The position numbers were made by a program, and so were the translations under genes. A DNA stretch of 64,000 nt from an uncultured Oscillospiraceae bacterium (GTDB taxonomy: Bacteria > Bacillota > Clostridia > Oscillospirales > Oscillospiraceae): the NCBI GenBank assembly GCA_910578505.1, contig CAJTPV010000005.1, positions 1-64,000 of the forward strand. The letters are read 5' to 3'. Below the pieces are notes generated by a model. That model was not told the origin of the DNA. It ran no database searches and saw nothing but the letters and a program-made list of their open reading frames with translations. The first letter of the stretch is position 1, and each line of letters starts with the position of its first letter. Below are positions 1 to 8,519 of the stretch, piece by piece.

Positions 1-1663
1 CGCTGTCGCCGGGCTGGGGCGCAATGGTCAGCCCGGCGTCATTGCCGGGGGCCGCCGGGCCGCCGCCGCTGGCCGGCTGGCTGCTGCCTGCGCCCACCAG
101 CATAATCCGGTTGCGGCTCTTATAGCTGCTCTTGGCCTCCTGCTTGCTGGAGATGAGGTTGCCCGCCCCGTCGTAGATGTTGCGGTAGGTGACCACCTCA
201 TAGCCGGTGTAGCCGTTCTGCTTCTGCCGCTGGGCGCCGGGGGCCAGATCTGTGGACTCCACATACTCCGTCTCATACCCCTTGGTGCTGAGCACCTCAT
301 GGGTCATCTTCACATAGGTGTCGTCGGTCTTGGTGCCCACGATGGTGACGGTCAGCTTGCTGTCGGCGTAGCTGACGTCGATGCGGATGGGGTATCCGGT
401 GTTGTTCTTGAAGCGGAACTCCGGCCCGCCCCAGCTGACGGTGGCGTCCATGCCCAGGGTGATGTAACCGGGGTAGAAGCGGTGGTTGTACCGCTCCACG
501 ATCTCCAGATTGGCCAGCAGCGTGGCCAGATAGACGGTGCTGGACACCTGGCAGATGCCGCCGCCCACCGTGTTGACCGTCTCGCCGTTGACATATGTGG
601 CCGCCTCGCCGAAGCCCCGCTCCTTGGTGCGCTTGCCCACCACCTTGTTATAGTCGAACACATCCCCGTCGTTGAGCACCGTGCCGCTGACCGCCTGCCC
701 GGCCAGCTTCACGTTGCCCTTCCGGGCGCTGGTGCCGCTGACGTTGGTGGTGGTGGTGGACAGCACGTCCCGGAACAGCACCGCCTCCAGCTCCTGGGCG
801 GTGAGGGTGGGATAGATGGTCTCCGCGGGCAGCTGCACCCGCTCGCCGGGCTGGGCGGCGTCCAGCACAAAGGCCGCCGCCTGGGGGTCCAGGGACACGC
901 CCACGTCGCCGTCCACCACTTTCCCCGTGGCCACGTCGTACCGGGCCGGGCTGGCCTCGGCCTGCAGCTCCGCGGCCATGGCGTTCAAATCCAGCTGCCG
1001 GGCGGCCACCGTCTTCACCGGGGCCTCCACCGTGTCCGCCCCCTCCTCCAGACTGCTCAGCGCCTTCACCAGGCCCGCCTGGTCCAGCGCCTGCCCGTCG
1101 GCGTGCTTGGTGGCGAAGAGCCCCTCCCGGCTCAGCTCATAGCTGCCGTCCACCGGCTCCCGGTCGAACTGCTCCGCCAGCTGGCGGGCCGCGCTCTGGA
1201 GCTTTTCCTTGTCATAGGCGCTGATCTGGGGCTCCAGCTCGGTCCTGCCGCCGGTGCGGCCCCGCAGCATAGCCATGCCGTTTTTCACCCAGCCGGCCGC
1301 GCCCTCCTCCCGGCCCACGGCCCACACCTGGTCCCGCAGGGCCTCTGTGTCAATGGCGGCGCCCAGCTGGGCCTGGGTGTAGCTGCCCAGCTCCTGTCCG
1401 CCGGCGGTGACGGTCACGGCCCTGTCCAGCAGCTGGCTGACCGGGAGACGGTCCTCCACCTGCTCGTAGGGCAGGCCGGAGAGGTCCTCACCCGCCACGC
1501 TGACGCCGGGGAACACCTTGTCGTAGCTGTTCGCGTAGAGGCCGAAGCCCACAATGCCGCCGATCAGGACCAGCGCCGCTGCCGCCGCTGCAATCAGCGG
1601 CGCTTTGCCGCGCTTTGGGGCGCGTTCTGCCACCTCAGCCTGGCGGACCCGTTTTCCTTCCAT
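1..1663 (-). CDS. VanW family protein, C-terminus beyond the window
   Basis: The reading frame is open from an ATG at 1663, with AAGGAGG just upstream, to the window edge (554 codons seen). After a basic N-terminus there is one membrane segment at about residues 20-42, so most of the protein should lie outside the membrane. The middle resembles the peptidoglycan-binding domain that usually precedes VanW. The VanW domain follows at about 330-450, with GGGICQVSSTVY as its clearest motif. The tail is Gly/Ser/Pro-rich. VanW proteins are found in glycopeptide-resistance clusters and more widely in Clostridia, but their biochemical role is unknown. It is divergent from pyrG. Nothing here suggests a resistance cluster, so I would not predict vancomycin resistance. 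Confidence 0.85.
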   Translation of the reverse strand, partial: MEGKRVRQAEVAERAPKRGKAPLIAAAAAALVLIGGIVGFGLYANSYDKVFPGVSVAGEDLSGLPYEQVEDRLPVSQLLDRAVTVTAGGQELGSYTQAQLGAAIDTEALRDQVWAVGREEGAAGWVKNGMAMLRGRTGGRTELEPQISAYDKEKLQSAARQLAEQFDREPVDGSYELSREGLFATKHADGQALDQAGLVKALSSLEEGADTVEAPVKTVAARQLDLNAMAAELQAEASPARYDVATGKVVDGDVGVSLDPQAAAFVLDAAQPGERVQLPAETIYPTLTAQELEAVLFRDVLSTTTTNVSGTSARKGNVKLAGQAVSGTVLNDGDVFDYNKVVGKRTKERGFGEAATYVNGETVNTVGGGICQVSSTVYLATLLANLEIVERYNHRFYPGYITLGMDATVSWGGPEFRFKNNTGYPIRIDVSYADSKLTVTIVGTKTDDTYVKMTHEVLSTKGYETEYVESTDLAPGAQRQKQNGYTGYEVVTYRNIYDGAGNLISSKQEAKSSYKSRNRIMLVGAGSSQPASGGGPAAPGNDAGLTIAPQPGDS

Positions 1664-1675
1664 GGCAACCTCCTT

Positions 1676-1695
1676 CTTCCCCCAAAAGGGGGAAG
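1676..1695 (-). other. Hairpin next to the vanW-like ribosome site
   Basis: A perfect 8-bp inverted repeat (CTTCCCCC / GGGGGAAG) with a 4-base loop ends beside the AAGGAGG of the VanW-like gene. It could shield the ribosome site or stabilise the mRNA 5' end. This is inference from position only. Confidence 0.4.
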
Positions 1696-1809
1696 CATTA
1701 TCAATAAGTACCAGACCTAGTGTACCACAATATGCAAAAAAAAGATTAACAATTTTGTAATATTTGAAAGGAATTTTTTTGTGATGTTGTAAAATTCTCC
1801 TGGACATCC

Positions 1810-1838
1810 TTGACTTCCCGGCGAGAGCGTACTAAAAT
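1810..1838 (+). promoter_or_regulatory. Sigma-A promoter of pyrG
   Basis: TTGACT at 1810-1815 and TAAAAT at 1833-1838 are 17 bp apart. Transcription should start near 1845, giving a leader of about 37 nt. I see no attenuator in the leader. Confidence 0.75.
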
Positions 1839-1881
1839 ACTTAACGTTTTTTCATGCCGGATCGATCAAGGAGGGATTTTT

Positions 1882-3498
1882 GTGGCGGTAAAGTACATCT
1901 TTGTAACAGGCGGCGTTGTCTCCGGACTCGGCAAGGGGATCGCCGCCGCATCCTTAGGGCGGTTGCTGAAGCAGCGGGGGCTGCGGGTAAAGGTACAGAA
2001 GCTGGACCCGTATCTGAACGTTGACCCAGGGACCATGAGCCCCTACCAGCACGGCGAGGTATTTGTGACGGACGATGGGGCGGAGACGGACCTGGACCTG
2101 GGACATTACGAGCGGTTCATCGACGAGAATCTGGATGTGAATTCCTCCGTGTCCTCAGGCCGCATCTACTGGGACGTGCTCAACCAGGAGCGCCGGGGGG
2201 ACTTTCTGGGGGGCACGGTGCAGATCATCCCCCACATCACCGGCGAGATCAAGCGCCATATCTACGCCCTGGACGTGCCGGAGGCAGACGTGGCCATCGT
2301 GGAGATTGGGGGCACGGTGGGGGACATCGAGTCCCAGCCCTTTCTGGAGGCCATCCGGCAGGTGGCCCAGGAGCGGGGGCGGCACAATGTGATGTTCATC
2401 CACGTGTCGCTGATCGTGTCCATCCCCGGCACAGGGGAGCTGAAGAGCAAGCCCACCCAGCACTCGGCCAAGGAGCTGCTGAGCCTGGGCATCCAGCCGG
2501 ATGTGATCCTGTGCCGGTGCGGCGAGGCCATCCCCCAGGACATCCTGGAGAAGATCTCCCTGTTCTGCAACATCCCCAGGGAGAACGCCATAGCCAACCT
2601 GACGGCGCCGCTGCTGTACGAGGTGCCCCTGATGCTGGAGCGGGAGGGGCTGGCGGAGGCGGTGGTGCGGCGGCTGGGGCTGATCTGCCACATGCCGGAC
2701 CTGACGGAGTGGGCCACCATGGTCCACCGGGCCAAGCACCCGCAGGGGGCGGTGACCATCGCGCTGGTAGGGAAGTACGTATCTCTCCACGACGCCTATC
2801 TGTCGGTGGTGGAGGCCCTGACCCACGCCGGCATAGCCAACGGCATGAAGGTAGACGTCCGGTGGGTCAGCAGCGAGACGGTGACCGGAGCCAACGCGGC
2901 AGAGCTGCTGGCGGGCTGCGACGGCGTGCTGGTGCCCGGCGGCTTCGGCGACCGGGGCATTGAGGGCAAGATCAGCGCCATCCGGTACGCCAGGGAGAAC
3001 CAGATCCCGTTTTTCGGCATCTGCCTGGGCATGCAGCTGGCGGTGGTGGAGCTGGCCCGGAATGCGGCGGGTCTGACGGGCGCACACTCCAGCGAGCTGG
3101 CCCCCTACACCTGCTACCCGGTGATCGACCTGCTGCCGGAGCAGGCGGGCGTGACGGAGAAGGGGGGAACCATGCGCCTGGGCAGCTGCCCCTGCGTGCT
3201 GCGGGAGGGCACGCTGTCCGCCGGGGCCTACGGCGGGCTGGAAATCCAGGAGCGCCACCGCCACCGCTACGAGTTCAACAACGACTACCGGGAGGCCCTG
3301 ACCGGGGCGGGGCTGGAGCTGGCGGGGCTGTCCCCGGACGGGCGGCTGGTGGAAATCGTGGAGCTGCGGGACCACCCATGGTTTGTGGGGGTGCAGTTCC
3401 ACCCGGAGCTGAAGAGCAGGCCCAACCGGGCCCATCCACTGTTCCGGGAATTCATCGCCGCCGCCGGGAGGCAGGCAAAAAGCAAGCAAGCCATCTGA
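1882..3498 (+). CDS. pyrG: CTP synthase
   Basis: Makes CTP from UTP, ATP and glutamine, the last step of pyrimidine nucleotide synthesis. I place the start at GTG 1882 because AAGGAGGG lies 6-10 nt upstream and homology begins with VKYIFVTGGVVSGLGKG. That gives 538 aa, the usual family length; an upstream in-frame start would fall inside the promoter. The synthetase domain (about 1-265) has the SGLGKG nucleotide loop. The class I glutamine amidotransferase domain follows, with the nucleophile Cys in GICLGMQL and the His/Glu pair in GVQFHPELK near the C-terminus. All key residues are present. It appears to be transcribed alone from the promoter just upstream. Confidence 0.97.
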   Translation: MAVKYIFVTGGVVSGLGKGIAAASLGRLLKQRGLRVKVQKLDPYLNVDPGTMSPYQHGEVFVTDDGAETDLDLGHYERFIDENLDVNSSVSSGRIYWDVLNQERRGDFLGGTVQIIPHITGEIKRHIYALDVPEADVAIVEIGGTVGDIESQPFLEAIRQVAQERGRHNVMFIHVSLIVSIPGTGELKSKPTQHSAKELLSLGIQPDVILCRCGEAIPQDILEKISLFCNIPRENAIANLTAPLLYEVPLMLEREGLAEAVVRRLGLICHMPDLTEWATMVHRAKHPQGAVTIALVGKYVSLHDAYLSVVEALTHAGIANGMKVDVRWVSSETVTGANAAELLAGCDGVLVPGGFGDRGIEGKISAIRYARENQIPFFGICLGMQLAVVELARNAAGLTGAHSSELAPYTCYPVIDLLPEQAGVTEKGGTMRLGSCPCVLREGTLSAGAYGGLEIQERHRHRYEFNNDYREALTGAGLELAGLSPDGRLVEIVELRDHPWFVGVQFHPELKSRPNRAHPLFREFIAAAGRQAKSKQAI

Positions 3499-3549
3499 CC
3501 GAAGGGGGTGCAGCTCCATAAAATCTCCCGCGGCGTTATGAAATGGCCC

Positions 3550-3577
3550 TTGAAGGCGGGCGTATTTGTGGTATAAT
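3550..3577 (+). promoter_or_regulatory. Sigma-A promoter of degV
   Basis: TTGAAG at 3550-3555 and TATAAT at 3572-3577 are 16 bp apart, about 35 bp upstream of the degV start. Confidence 0.75.
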
Positions 3578-3612
3578 ATAGAAACAACCGTTTTTGAAAG
3601 GAGCCTGTTGCG

Positions 3613-4479
3613 ATGCGTGAATATGTGATTATGACAGACAGCTGCTGCGACCTGCCGCCAGAGCTGGCAGCGGAGCTGCAATTAACCGTTCTGCCCCTGT
3701 ACTTTTATTTTGCCGGGCAGGGACGGTATAATTTCCTGGACAACCGGGAGATGGACCCAAAGGCGTTTTACAACCAGTTGCGGGCGGGGATGATGAGCAC
3801 CACTTCCGCGGTCAACGTGGGCATGTTCCAGGCCAAGATGTCCCAAATTGTCTCCACGGGCAGGGACATCCTGTGCATCAGCTTTTCCTCCGGCCTGTCC
3901 ACCACCTATCAATCCGCCTCCATCGCGGCGAAGGCGGTGATGGAGGAGCACAAAACGAGCACGATCAAGGTGGTGGACAGCGCGGCGGCGTCTCTGGGCC
4001 AGGGGCTGCTGGTATATCTGGCGGCCCAGGAGAAGCAGAAGGGCAAATCCCTGGAGGAGGCGGCGGAATTTGTGGAGCAGACCAAGCAGCACCTCTGCCA
4101 CTGGTTCACCGTAGACGACCTGAACCACCTCAAGCGGGGCGGCCGCGTGTCGGCGGCGGCGGCTCTGGTAGGCACCATGCTGCAGATGAAGCCTGTCCTG
4201 CACGTGGACGACGAGGGCCACCTGATCCCCATGTCCAAGGTCCGGGGCCGCAAGGCGTCCATAGCTGCGCTGGCAGAGAAACTGGACGAGCTGGCGGAGG
4301 ATACGGACACAGTCTTCATCAGCCACGGCGACTGTGAGGAGGACGCCAAGACCCTGGAAAGCATGATCCGACAGAAACACCCGGTCAAAACCTGCGTCAT
4401 CAACTACGTCGGGCCGGTCATCGGCAGCCACTCCGGCCCCGGAACCCTGGCGCTGTTTTTCCTGGGAAAGCACAAATAA
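3613..4479 (+). CDS. DegV family fatty-acid-binding protein
   Basis: A 288-aa protein of the DegV family (EDD fold). Firmicute members bind a fatty acid and, as FakB, hand it to the kinase FakA. The N-terminal TDSCCDLPPEL and the internal SFSSGLSTTYQSA are typical DegV motifs, and the length is normal. GAAAGGAG precedes the ATG at 3613 by about 10 nt. It has its own promoter and a strong terminator-like hairpin just after the stop, so it is probably monocistronic. No fakA is in the window. The family is secure; the role in fatty acid activation is an extrapolation. Confidence 0.93.
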   Translation: MREYVIMTDSCCDLPPELAAELQLTVLPLYFYFAGQGRYNFLDNREMDPKAFYNQLRAGMMSTTSAVNVGMFQAKMSQIVSTGRDILCISFSSGLSTTYQSASIAAKAVMEEHKTSTIKVVDSAAASLGQGLLVYLAAQEKQKGKSLEEAAEFVEQTKQHLCHWFTVDDLNHLKRGGRVSAAAALVGTMLQMKPVLHVDDEGHLIPMSKVRGRKASIAALAEKLDELAEDTDTVFISHGDCEEDAKTLESMIRQKHPVKTCVINYVGPVIGSHSGPGTLALFFLGKHK

Positions 4480-4486
4480 CGCCCAA

Positions 4487-4516
4487 TGCCCCAGGACCTA
4501 TGCAGGTCCTGGGGCA
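4487..4516 (+). terminator. Hairpin after degV
   Basis: A perfect 13-bp stem (4487-4499 with 4504-4516) around a 4-base loop follows the degV stop by 7 nt. The T-run after it is weak (AAAAGTTTTC). It also lies beyond the end of convergent dapA. Confidence 0.7.
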
Positions 4517-4530
4517 TCAAAAGTTTTCGT

Positions 4531-4550
4531 CCACCTTTTTCAAAAGGTGG
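4531..4550. repeat. CCACC/GGTGG palindromic intergenic element
   Basis: CCACCTTTT and AAAAGGTGG form a 9-bp inverted repeat, followed by a GGGGTTTGGGGC-type G-rich tail between convergent degV and dapA. It looks like a dispersed REP-like element, but I see no other clear copy in this window. Confidence 0.35.
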
Positions 4551-4582
4551 CGGGGTTTGGGGCGGGGCCCCAAAAAAATCCC

Positions 4583-5470
4583 TCAGGGCAGCAGCGCGAA
4601 TTCCTTCAAAACGGTCTGAAGGCGATAGCGGTTTTCAGGCTCCATCTCGCACATCGGCAAACGCAGAATCTCCTGACAGTACCCCATCATCGCCAAGGCA
4701 GTCTTAACAGGAATCGGGTTGACCTCCCAGAACAGGGCCTCCATGAGCTTGCTGAGCCGGACCTGCATAGCCCCCGCCGCCGCAAAATTTCCGCTGAGAC
4801 AGTCCGCCGTGAGCTGATGCATCTGGCGGGGGACAATATTGGCCGCAACCGAAATAACGCCCTTGCCGCCCAGGAGCATAATCGGGGCGGTCTCCGCGTC
4901 GTCGCCGGACCAGATGTAAAAATCCTCCGGGCACATGCGCCGGGTGCGCTGAACCAGCGCCAAATCGCTGCTGGCCTCCTTCACGCCAATAATATTGGGA
5001 TGCTTTGCCAAAGCGGCGTACACCTCCGCCGTGCAGCGCACGCCGGTACGCGGGGGCACATTGTATAAAATCACCGGCTTGCGCACCGCGTCGGCCACCG
5101 CCGTATAGTGACGGATCAGGCCGCGGGGGGTAGCCTTGTTGTAATACGGCGTCACCACCAGCAGGGCGTCCACCCCGATCTTTGCAATCTCTCTGGAGGC
5201 CTGCACCGCCGTCTCCGTGTTGTTGGCGCCGGAGCCGGCAATCACCGGCGCCCGGCCATTTACATGCTCCACCACTGTCTCAATGGTCTGTATGCGCTCG
5301 GCCTGGGTCATGGTAGCGGCTTCGCCGGTGGTACCGCAGACAATGATTGCGTCCGTACCATTATTGATCTGGAAGTCCACTAACTTTTTCAGCGCAGGGA
5401 AATCTACTCCCGTGCTGGTGAACGGAGTGACAAGCGCTACGCCGGAACCGGTAAAAATAGGCAGCTTCAT
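4583..5470 (-). CDS. dapA: 4-hydroxy-tetrahydrodipicolinate synthase
   Basis: Condenses pyruvate with aspartate semialdehyde, the first committed step to diaminopimelate and lysine; in a spore former it also feeds dipicolinate. The 295-aa protein is of normal length. GTTGEAAT, the active-site Tyr in YNVPPRTG and the Schiff-base Lys in GVKEASSD are all present. Start ATG 5470 has a good GGAGG upstream. It is monocistronic and convergent with degV. The previous pathway enzyme (asd, 17486-18568) is elsewhere in the window, so these genes are not clustered. I see no lysine riboswitch upstream. Confidence 0.96.
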   Translation of the reverse strand: MKLPIFTGSGVALVTPFTSTGVDFPALKKLVDFQINNGTDAIIVCGTTGEAATMTQAERIQTIETVVEHVNGRAPVIAGSGANNTETAVQASREIAKIGVDALLVVTPYYNKATPRGLIRHYTAVADAVRKPVILYNVPPRTGVRCTAEVYAALAKHPNIIGVKEASSDLALVQRTRRMCPEDFYIWSGDDAETAPIMLLGGKGVISVAANIVPRQMHQLTADCLSGNFAAAGAMQVRLSKLMEALFWEVNPIPVKTALAMMGYCQEILRLPMCEMEPENRYRLQTVLKEFALLP

Positions 5471-5617
5471 AAAAACCTCCTTTATTCCCCCAAGATGCTT
5501 TCACTGATACCTCTATTGTATAGGAACAGCTTATGCAATATAATGGAAATTCGTGCGGAATAGTATGCAAAACCTGTCCACTTTTTCGGGCGGGCCGCCA
5601 CGCGCTCCAGGGGGCTA

Positions 5618-5655
5618 AATTTGCTGTTGAACTTTACAGCAAATTGGATTATACT
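5618..5655 (+). promoter_or_regulatory. Promoter with overlapping operator, RelE-type TA module
   Basis: TTGAAC (5627-5632) and TATACT (5650-5655) are 17 bp apart. A perfect 10-bp inverted repeat, AATTTGCTGT (5618-5627) with ACAGCAAATT (5636-5645), covers the -35 box and part of the spacer. That is where a Phd/YefM antitoxin would bind to autoregulate. Confidence 0.7.
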
Positions 5656-5717
5656 ATGAAATAGTAAGATACCAGACAACATGCTGTGTTAGCCCTCATA
5701 GAAAGGAGCTGCGTCAT

Positions 5718-5972
5718 ATGCCAAATATTAAACCAATTTCTGACTTGCGAAATTACAGCGATGTGCTGCATGACGTTGCGGCAGGAGCTCCAGTTTTCCT
5801 GACAAAGAATGGCCGGGGCAAATATGCGATATTGGATATGCAGGACTATGAAAAAATGCAAGCAACGCTCCGGCTCATGAGAGAACTTACAAAGGGCCGG
5901 AAATCCGGTGAAGAGAAAGGCTGGCTGACAATGGAGGCCGTAGAGAAGAATCTCGGACTGGCCCATGAATAA
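5718..5972 (+). CDS. Phd/YefM family antitoxin
   Basis: An 84-aa antitoxin of a type II toxin-antitoxin system. The N-terminal half (KPISDLRNYSDVLHDV... FLTKNGRGKYAILDM) is the Phd/YefM DNA-binding fold. The C-terminal half should be the flexible toxin-binding tail. AAAGGAG lies 10 nt before ATG 5718. It overlaps the toxin gene by 8 bp, typical of translational coupling. The promoter carries an inverted repeat over its -35 box, consistent with autorepression. Base composition is more AT-rich than the flanking genes, as expected for an acquired module. Confidence 0.9.
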   Translation: MPNIKPISDLRNYSDVLHDVAAGAPVFLTKNGRGKYAILDMQDYEKMQATLRLMRELTKGRKSGEEKGWLTMEAVEKNLGLAHE

Positions 5973-6300
5973 TCTGTATTTATCCTACGAAGCGCAAAAT
6001 GATCTGGCAGAAATAAAAGATTACATTACAAAAGAGCTGGAAAACCCGAATACAGCTCTTGCTATAGTCAAAAAAATCACAAAAAATATGCGTATTCTGG
6101 AAGACTTTGCATATGCAGGCGCTTCCCTATCCTCAATAGCAGACATCGACAGCGATTACCGTTTCCTTGTAAGCGGAAATTATATTGTTTTTTATAGAGT
6201 CTGTGGAAACAATATTTATGTGGATCGTGTTCTATATGGCCGCCGTGATTATATGCGCATACTATTTGGCAATACACAAACACAGGAAACATACGAGTAA
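5965..6300 (+). CDS. RelE/ParE family toxin
   Basis: A 111-aa toxin overlapping its antitoxin by 8 bp. The pattern of an N-terminal helix pair (AQNDLAEIKDYITKELENP), a central basic strand ending in DYRFLVSGNYIVFYRV, and a final strand (IYVDRVLYGRRDYMRILF) is the RelE/ParE fold. RelE members cleave mRNA in the ribosome and ParE members poison gyrase. I cannot tell which applies, although the YRVxxxxIYVDRVLYGRRDY end is common in RelE-like proteins. A strong hairpin follows at 6320. Confidence 0.88.
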   Translation: MNNLYLSYEAQNDLAEIKDYITKELENPNTALAIVKKITKNMRILEDFAYAGASLSSIADIDSDYRFLVSGNYIVFYRVCGNNIYVDRVLYGRRDYMRILFGNTQTQETYE

Positions 6301-6319
6301 TGCCGGCCTTGGCAGAAAT

Positions 6320-6344
6320 CCCCCTGGAGCTGCGCTCCAGGGGG
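6320..6344. terminator. Bidirectional hairpin between TA module and cobalamin operon
   Basis: An 11-bp perfect stem (CCCCCTGGAGC / GCTCCAGGGGG) with a 3-base loop is followed by ATTATTTC on the plus strand and ATTTCT on the minus strand. It ends the convergent TA module and cbiC. Confidence 0.7.
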
Positions 6345-6350
6345 ATTATT

Positions 6351-7037
6351 TCACCCTTCCAGCCTGGCTCCCCGTTTGACTGGATCGACCGCATCCAGGG
6401 CGGTATAAATCAGCGCGTTGCAGATGGCCGCCGCCACGTTGCTGCCGCCCTTGCGGCCCATGGCCGCGATGCAGGGCACGCCGGTCCTCTCGCACATCGC
6501 AAACATCCGCCGCTTGCTCTCCACTACATTGACGAACCCCACCGGCGCGGCAATGACCAGCGCGGGGCGCAGCCCGTCCTCCATCAGCTCGCAGAGCTTC
6601 AGCAGCGCGGTAGGTGCGTTCCCAACCGCAAAAGCCGCCTGGGGATACGCCGCCGCCGCTTTCTCCACCGCCGCCGCCGCCCGGGTACTGCCTGCCGCCC
6701 TGGCCGCCGCCGCAACCTCCGGGTCAGCCATAAAGCACAGCGCCTGGCTGTTCAGCTTCCCCAGCCCCGCCTTGTTGACGCCTGACCGGGCCATATTGGT
6801 GTCTGTCACCACCACCGCGCCTGCCCGCAGGGCCTCCACGGCCCGCGCCGCCGCCTGGGGCGTAAAGCGCAGATTCTCTACATAGTCAAAATCCGCCGTG
6901 GTGTGGATGACCCGCTTCACAACGGCCTCCGTCTCAACCGGCAGTGTGACGCCCATCCGGGCCAGCTCCGCGCCGATAATCTCCATACTGGTCCGCTCAA
7001 TGTCCGCGGGCAGCACGTGCCTCACTTCCTGTTCCAT
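6351..7037 (-). CDS. cbiC: Precorrin-8X / cobalt-precorrin-8 methylmutase
   Basis: Moves the C11 methyl group to C12 to form (cobyrinic) cobyrinate. The 228-aa protein has the family's early DTNM and central HTTADFDY segments and the Gly-rich MGRKGGSNVAAAICNAL end; the catalytic His is probably the one in VIHTTADFD. It is the last gene of the cobalamin operon, and its ATG directly follows the stop codon of cbiP with no gap. A hairpin terminator lies 7 bp beyond its stop. Confidence 0.95.
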   Translation of the reverse strand: MEQEVRHVLPADIERTSMEIIGAELARMGVTLPVETEAVVKRVIHTTADFDYVENLRFTPQAAARAVEALRAGAVVVTDTNMARSGVNKAGLGKLNSQALCFMADPEVAAAARAAGSTRAAAAVEKAAAAYPQAAFAVGNAPTALLKLCELMEDGLRPALVIAAPVGFVNVVESKRRMFAMCERTGVPCIAAMGRKGGSNVAAAICNALIYTALDAVDPVKRGARLEG

Positions 7038-8519
7038 TCACCATTCCTCCATCATCCGGTAAATCTCCCCCATGTCCAACGCCTGCCGGACCCCTTCCGA
7101 GAGCAGGTCGAACTGCTGCTGCTGATAGACGGCGTGGGAGACGGCGGCAGCCGCTTTGGGGCGCAGCCCCTTCCGGGCGCAGAGCAGGGCCGCCAGCCGC
7201 TCCGTCAGCTGCCCGCTGTCAAAGAGCCCGTGGAGGTACGTCCCCCAGACGCAGCCCTGGGCGCAGCCGTCGCGCCGTCCGTCCGCCAGGACGCAGAAGG
7301 GCGGGCCGGACACCTCCGTGCGGCCCATATGGATCTCGTAGCCCTCCAGCTCCGCCCCGGCCAGATTCTCCGCCAGAACGCTGGCCGCTGTCCGGGTCCG
7401 GCGCTTCTGTCCAATAAACGTGGTGTCCGCCGGGAGCAGGCCCATCCCCCGCAGGCTCCTGCCCGCCGGGCCCTCCACGCCCTCCGGGTCATGGAGCATG
7501 GTCCCCAGCATCTGATACCCGCCGCAGACCCCCAGCACCGGCGTGCCTGCCGCAGCCGCTTTTTGGACGGCGGCCTCCAGCCCGCTCTGCCGCAGCCAGA
7601 GCAGGTCGTCCATGGTGCTCTTGGTGCCCGGCAGGATCACCAGGTCCGGCGCGCCCAGCTGGCGGGCGTCGTCCACATAGCGCACGCCCAGCTGCGGGTG
7701 GGCCTCCAGGGGGGCGAAATCGGTGAAGTTGGAGATGCGGGGCAGACGGACCACCACCGCGTCCAGGGGCTTGTGGGCCTCGGTCCGGCCCAGCCGGGGG
7801 GCCAGGGAGTCCTCGTCGTCCACATCCACCCGCAGGTACGGCACCACGCCCAGCACCCGCTTTCCGGCCTTTTCCTCCAGCATGGACAGCCCCGGACGGA
7901 GTATGTCCATATCCCCCCGGAACTTGTTGATAATCAGCCCCGCGACCTGGGCCCGCTCCTCCGGCTCCAGCAGGGCCACCGTGCCGTACAGCTGGGCGAA
8001 CACGCCGCCCCGGTCGATATCCCCCGCCAGCAGCACCGGCGCATTCACCCGGCGGGCCAGCCCCATATTGACAATATCATCCGCCCGGAGATTGATCTCC
8101 GCCGGGCTGCCCGCGCCCTCTATCACAACCACATCATATTCACCGGCCAGGCTCTCATAGGCGGCCAGGACCTCGGTCATCAGCTGTTTTTTATAGCGGT
8201 AATACTCCGCCGCCGGCATCTGTCCCCGGACCTCGCCGTGGACGATCACCTGACTGCCGGTGTCGCTGCTGGGCTTGAGCAATACGGGATTCATCCGCAC
8301 ATCCGGCTCAATGCCCGCCGCCTGGGCCTGGACCGCCTGGGCCCGGCCAATCTCCAGCCCGTCCCGCGTCACGAAGCTGTTGAGGGCCATATTCTGGCTC
8401 TTAAAGGGCGCGGTGCGCAGGCCGTCCTGGGCAAAAATCCGGCACAGCGCCGTGCACAGCAGACTCTTTCCGGCCCCGGACATGGTCCCCTGGACCATGA
8501 TACATTTTGCGCGGCTCAT
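7038..8519 (-). CDS. cbiP: Cobyric acid synthase
   Basis: ATP-dependent, glutamine-using amidation of the b, d, e and g side chains of adenosylcobyrinate diamide. The N-terminal P-loop is degenerate as usual for the family (GTMSGAGKSLLCTALCR). The glutamine amidotransferase domain carries the nucleophile Cys in VLGVCGGYQMLG and a late His in YLHGLFDS. Length (493 aa) is normal. Its ATG shares one base with the cobD stop codon, so the two are translationally coupled. Confidence 0.96.
   Translation of the reverse strand: MSRAKCIMVQGTMSGAGKSLLCTALCRIFAQDGLRTAPFKSQNMALNSFVTRDGLEIGRAQAVQAQAAGIEPDVRMNPVLLKPSSDTGSQVIVHGEVRGQMPAAEYYRYKKQLMTEVLAAYESLAGEYDVVVIEGAGSPAEINLRADDIVNMGLARRVNAPVLLAGDIDRGGVFAQLYGTVALLEPEERAQVAGLIINKFRGDMDILRPGLSMLEEKAGKRVLGVVPYLRVDVDDEDSLAPRLGRTEAHKPLDAVVVRLPRISNFTDFAPLEAHPQLGVRYVDDARQLGAPDLVILPGTKSTMDDLLWLRQSGLEAAVQKAAAAGTPVLGVCGGYQMLGTMLHDPEGVEGPAGRSLRGMGLLPADTTFIGQKRRTRTAASVLAENLAGAELEGYEIHMGRTEVSGPPFCVLADGRRDGCAQGCVWGTYLHGLFDSGQLTERLAALLCARKGLRPKAAAAVSHAVYQQQQFDLLSEGVRQALDMGEIYRMMEEW

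Noticed and set aside
1..1663. A vancomycin-resistance determinant
   Set aside because: VanW-domain proteins are widespread in Clostridia; no vanA/B ligase, vanH, vanX or vanRS genes are nearby.
299..1720. A 473-codon open frame on the plus strand at the left edge
   Set aside because: Antisense to the VanW-family gene, which has a start, ribosome site and domain motifs; the plus frame has none.
2155..3681. A 508-codon open frame antisense to pyrG
   Set aside because: Shadow of pyrG codon bias; His/Gln-rich product without homology.
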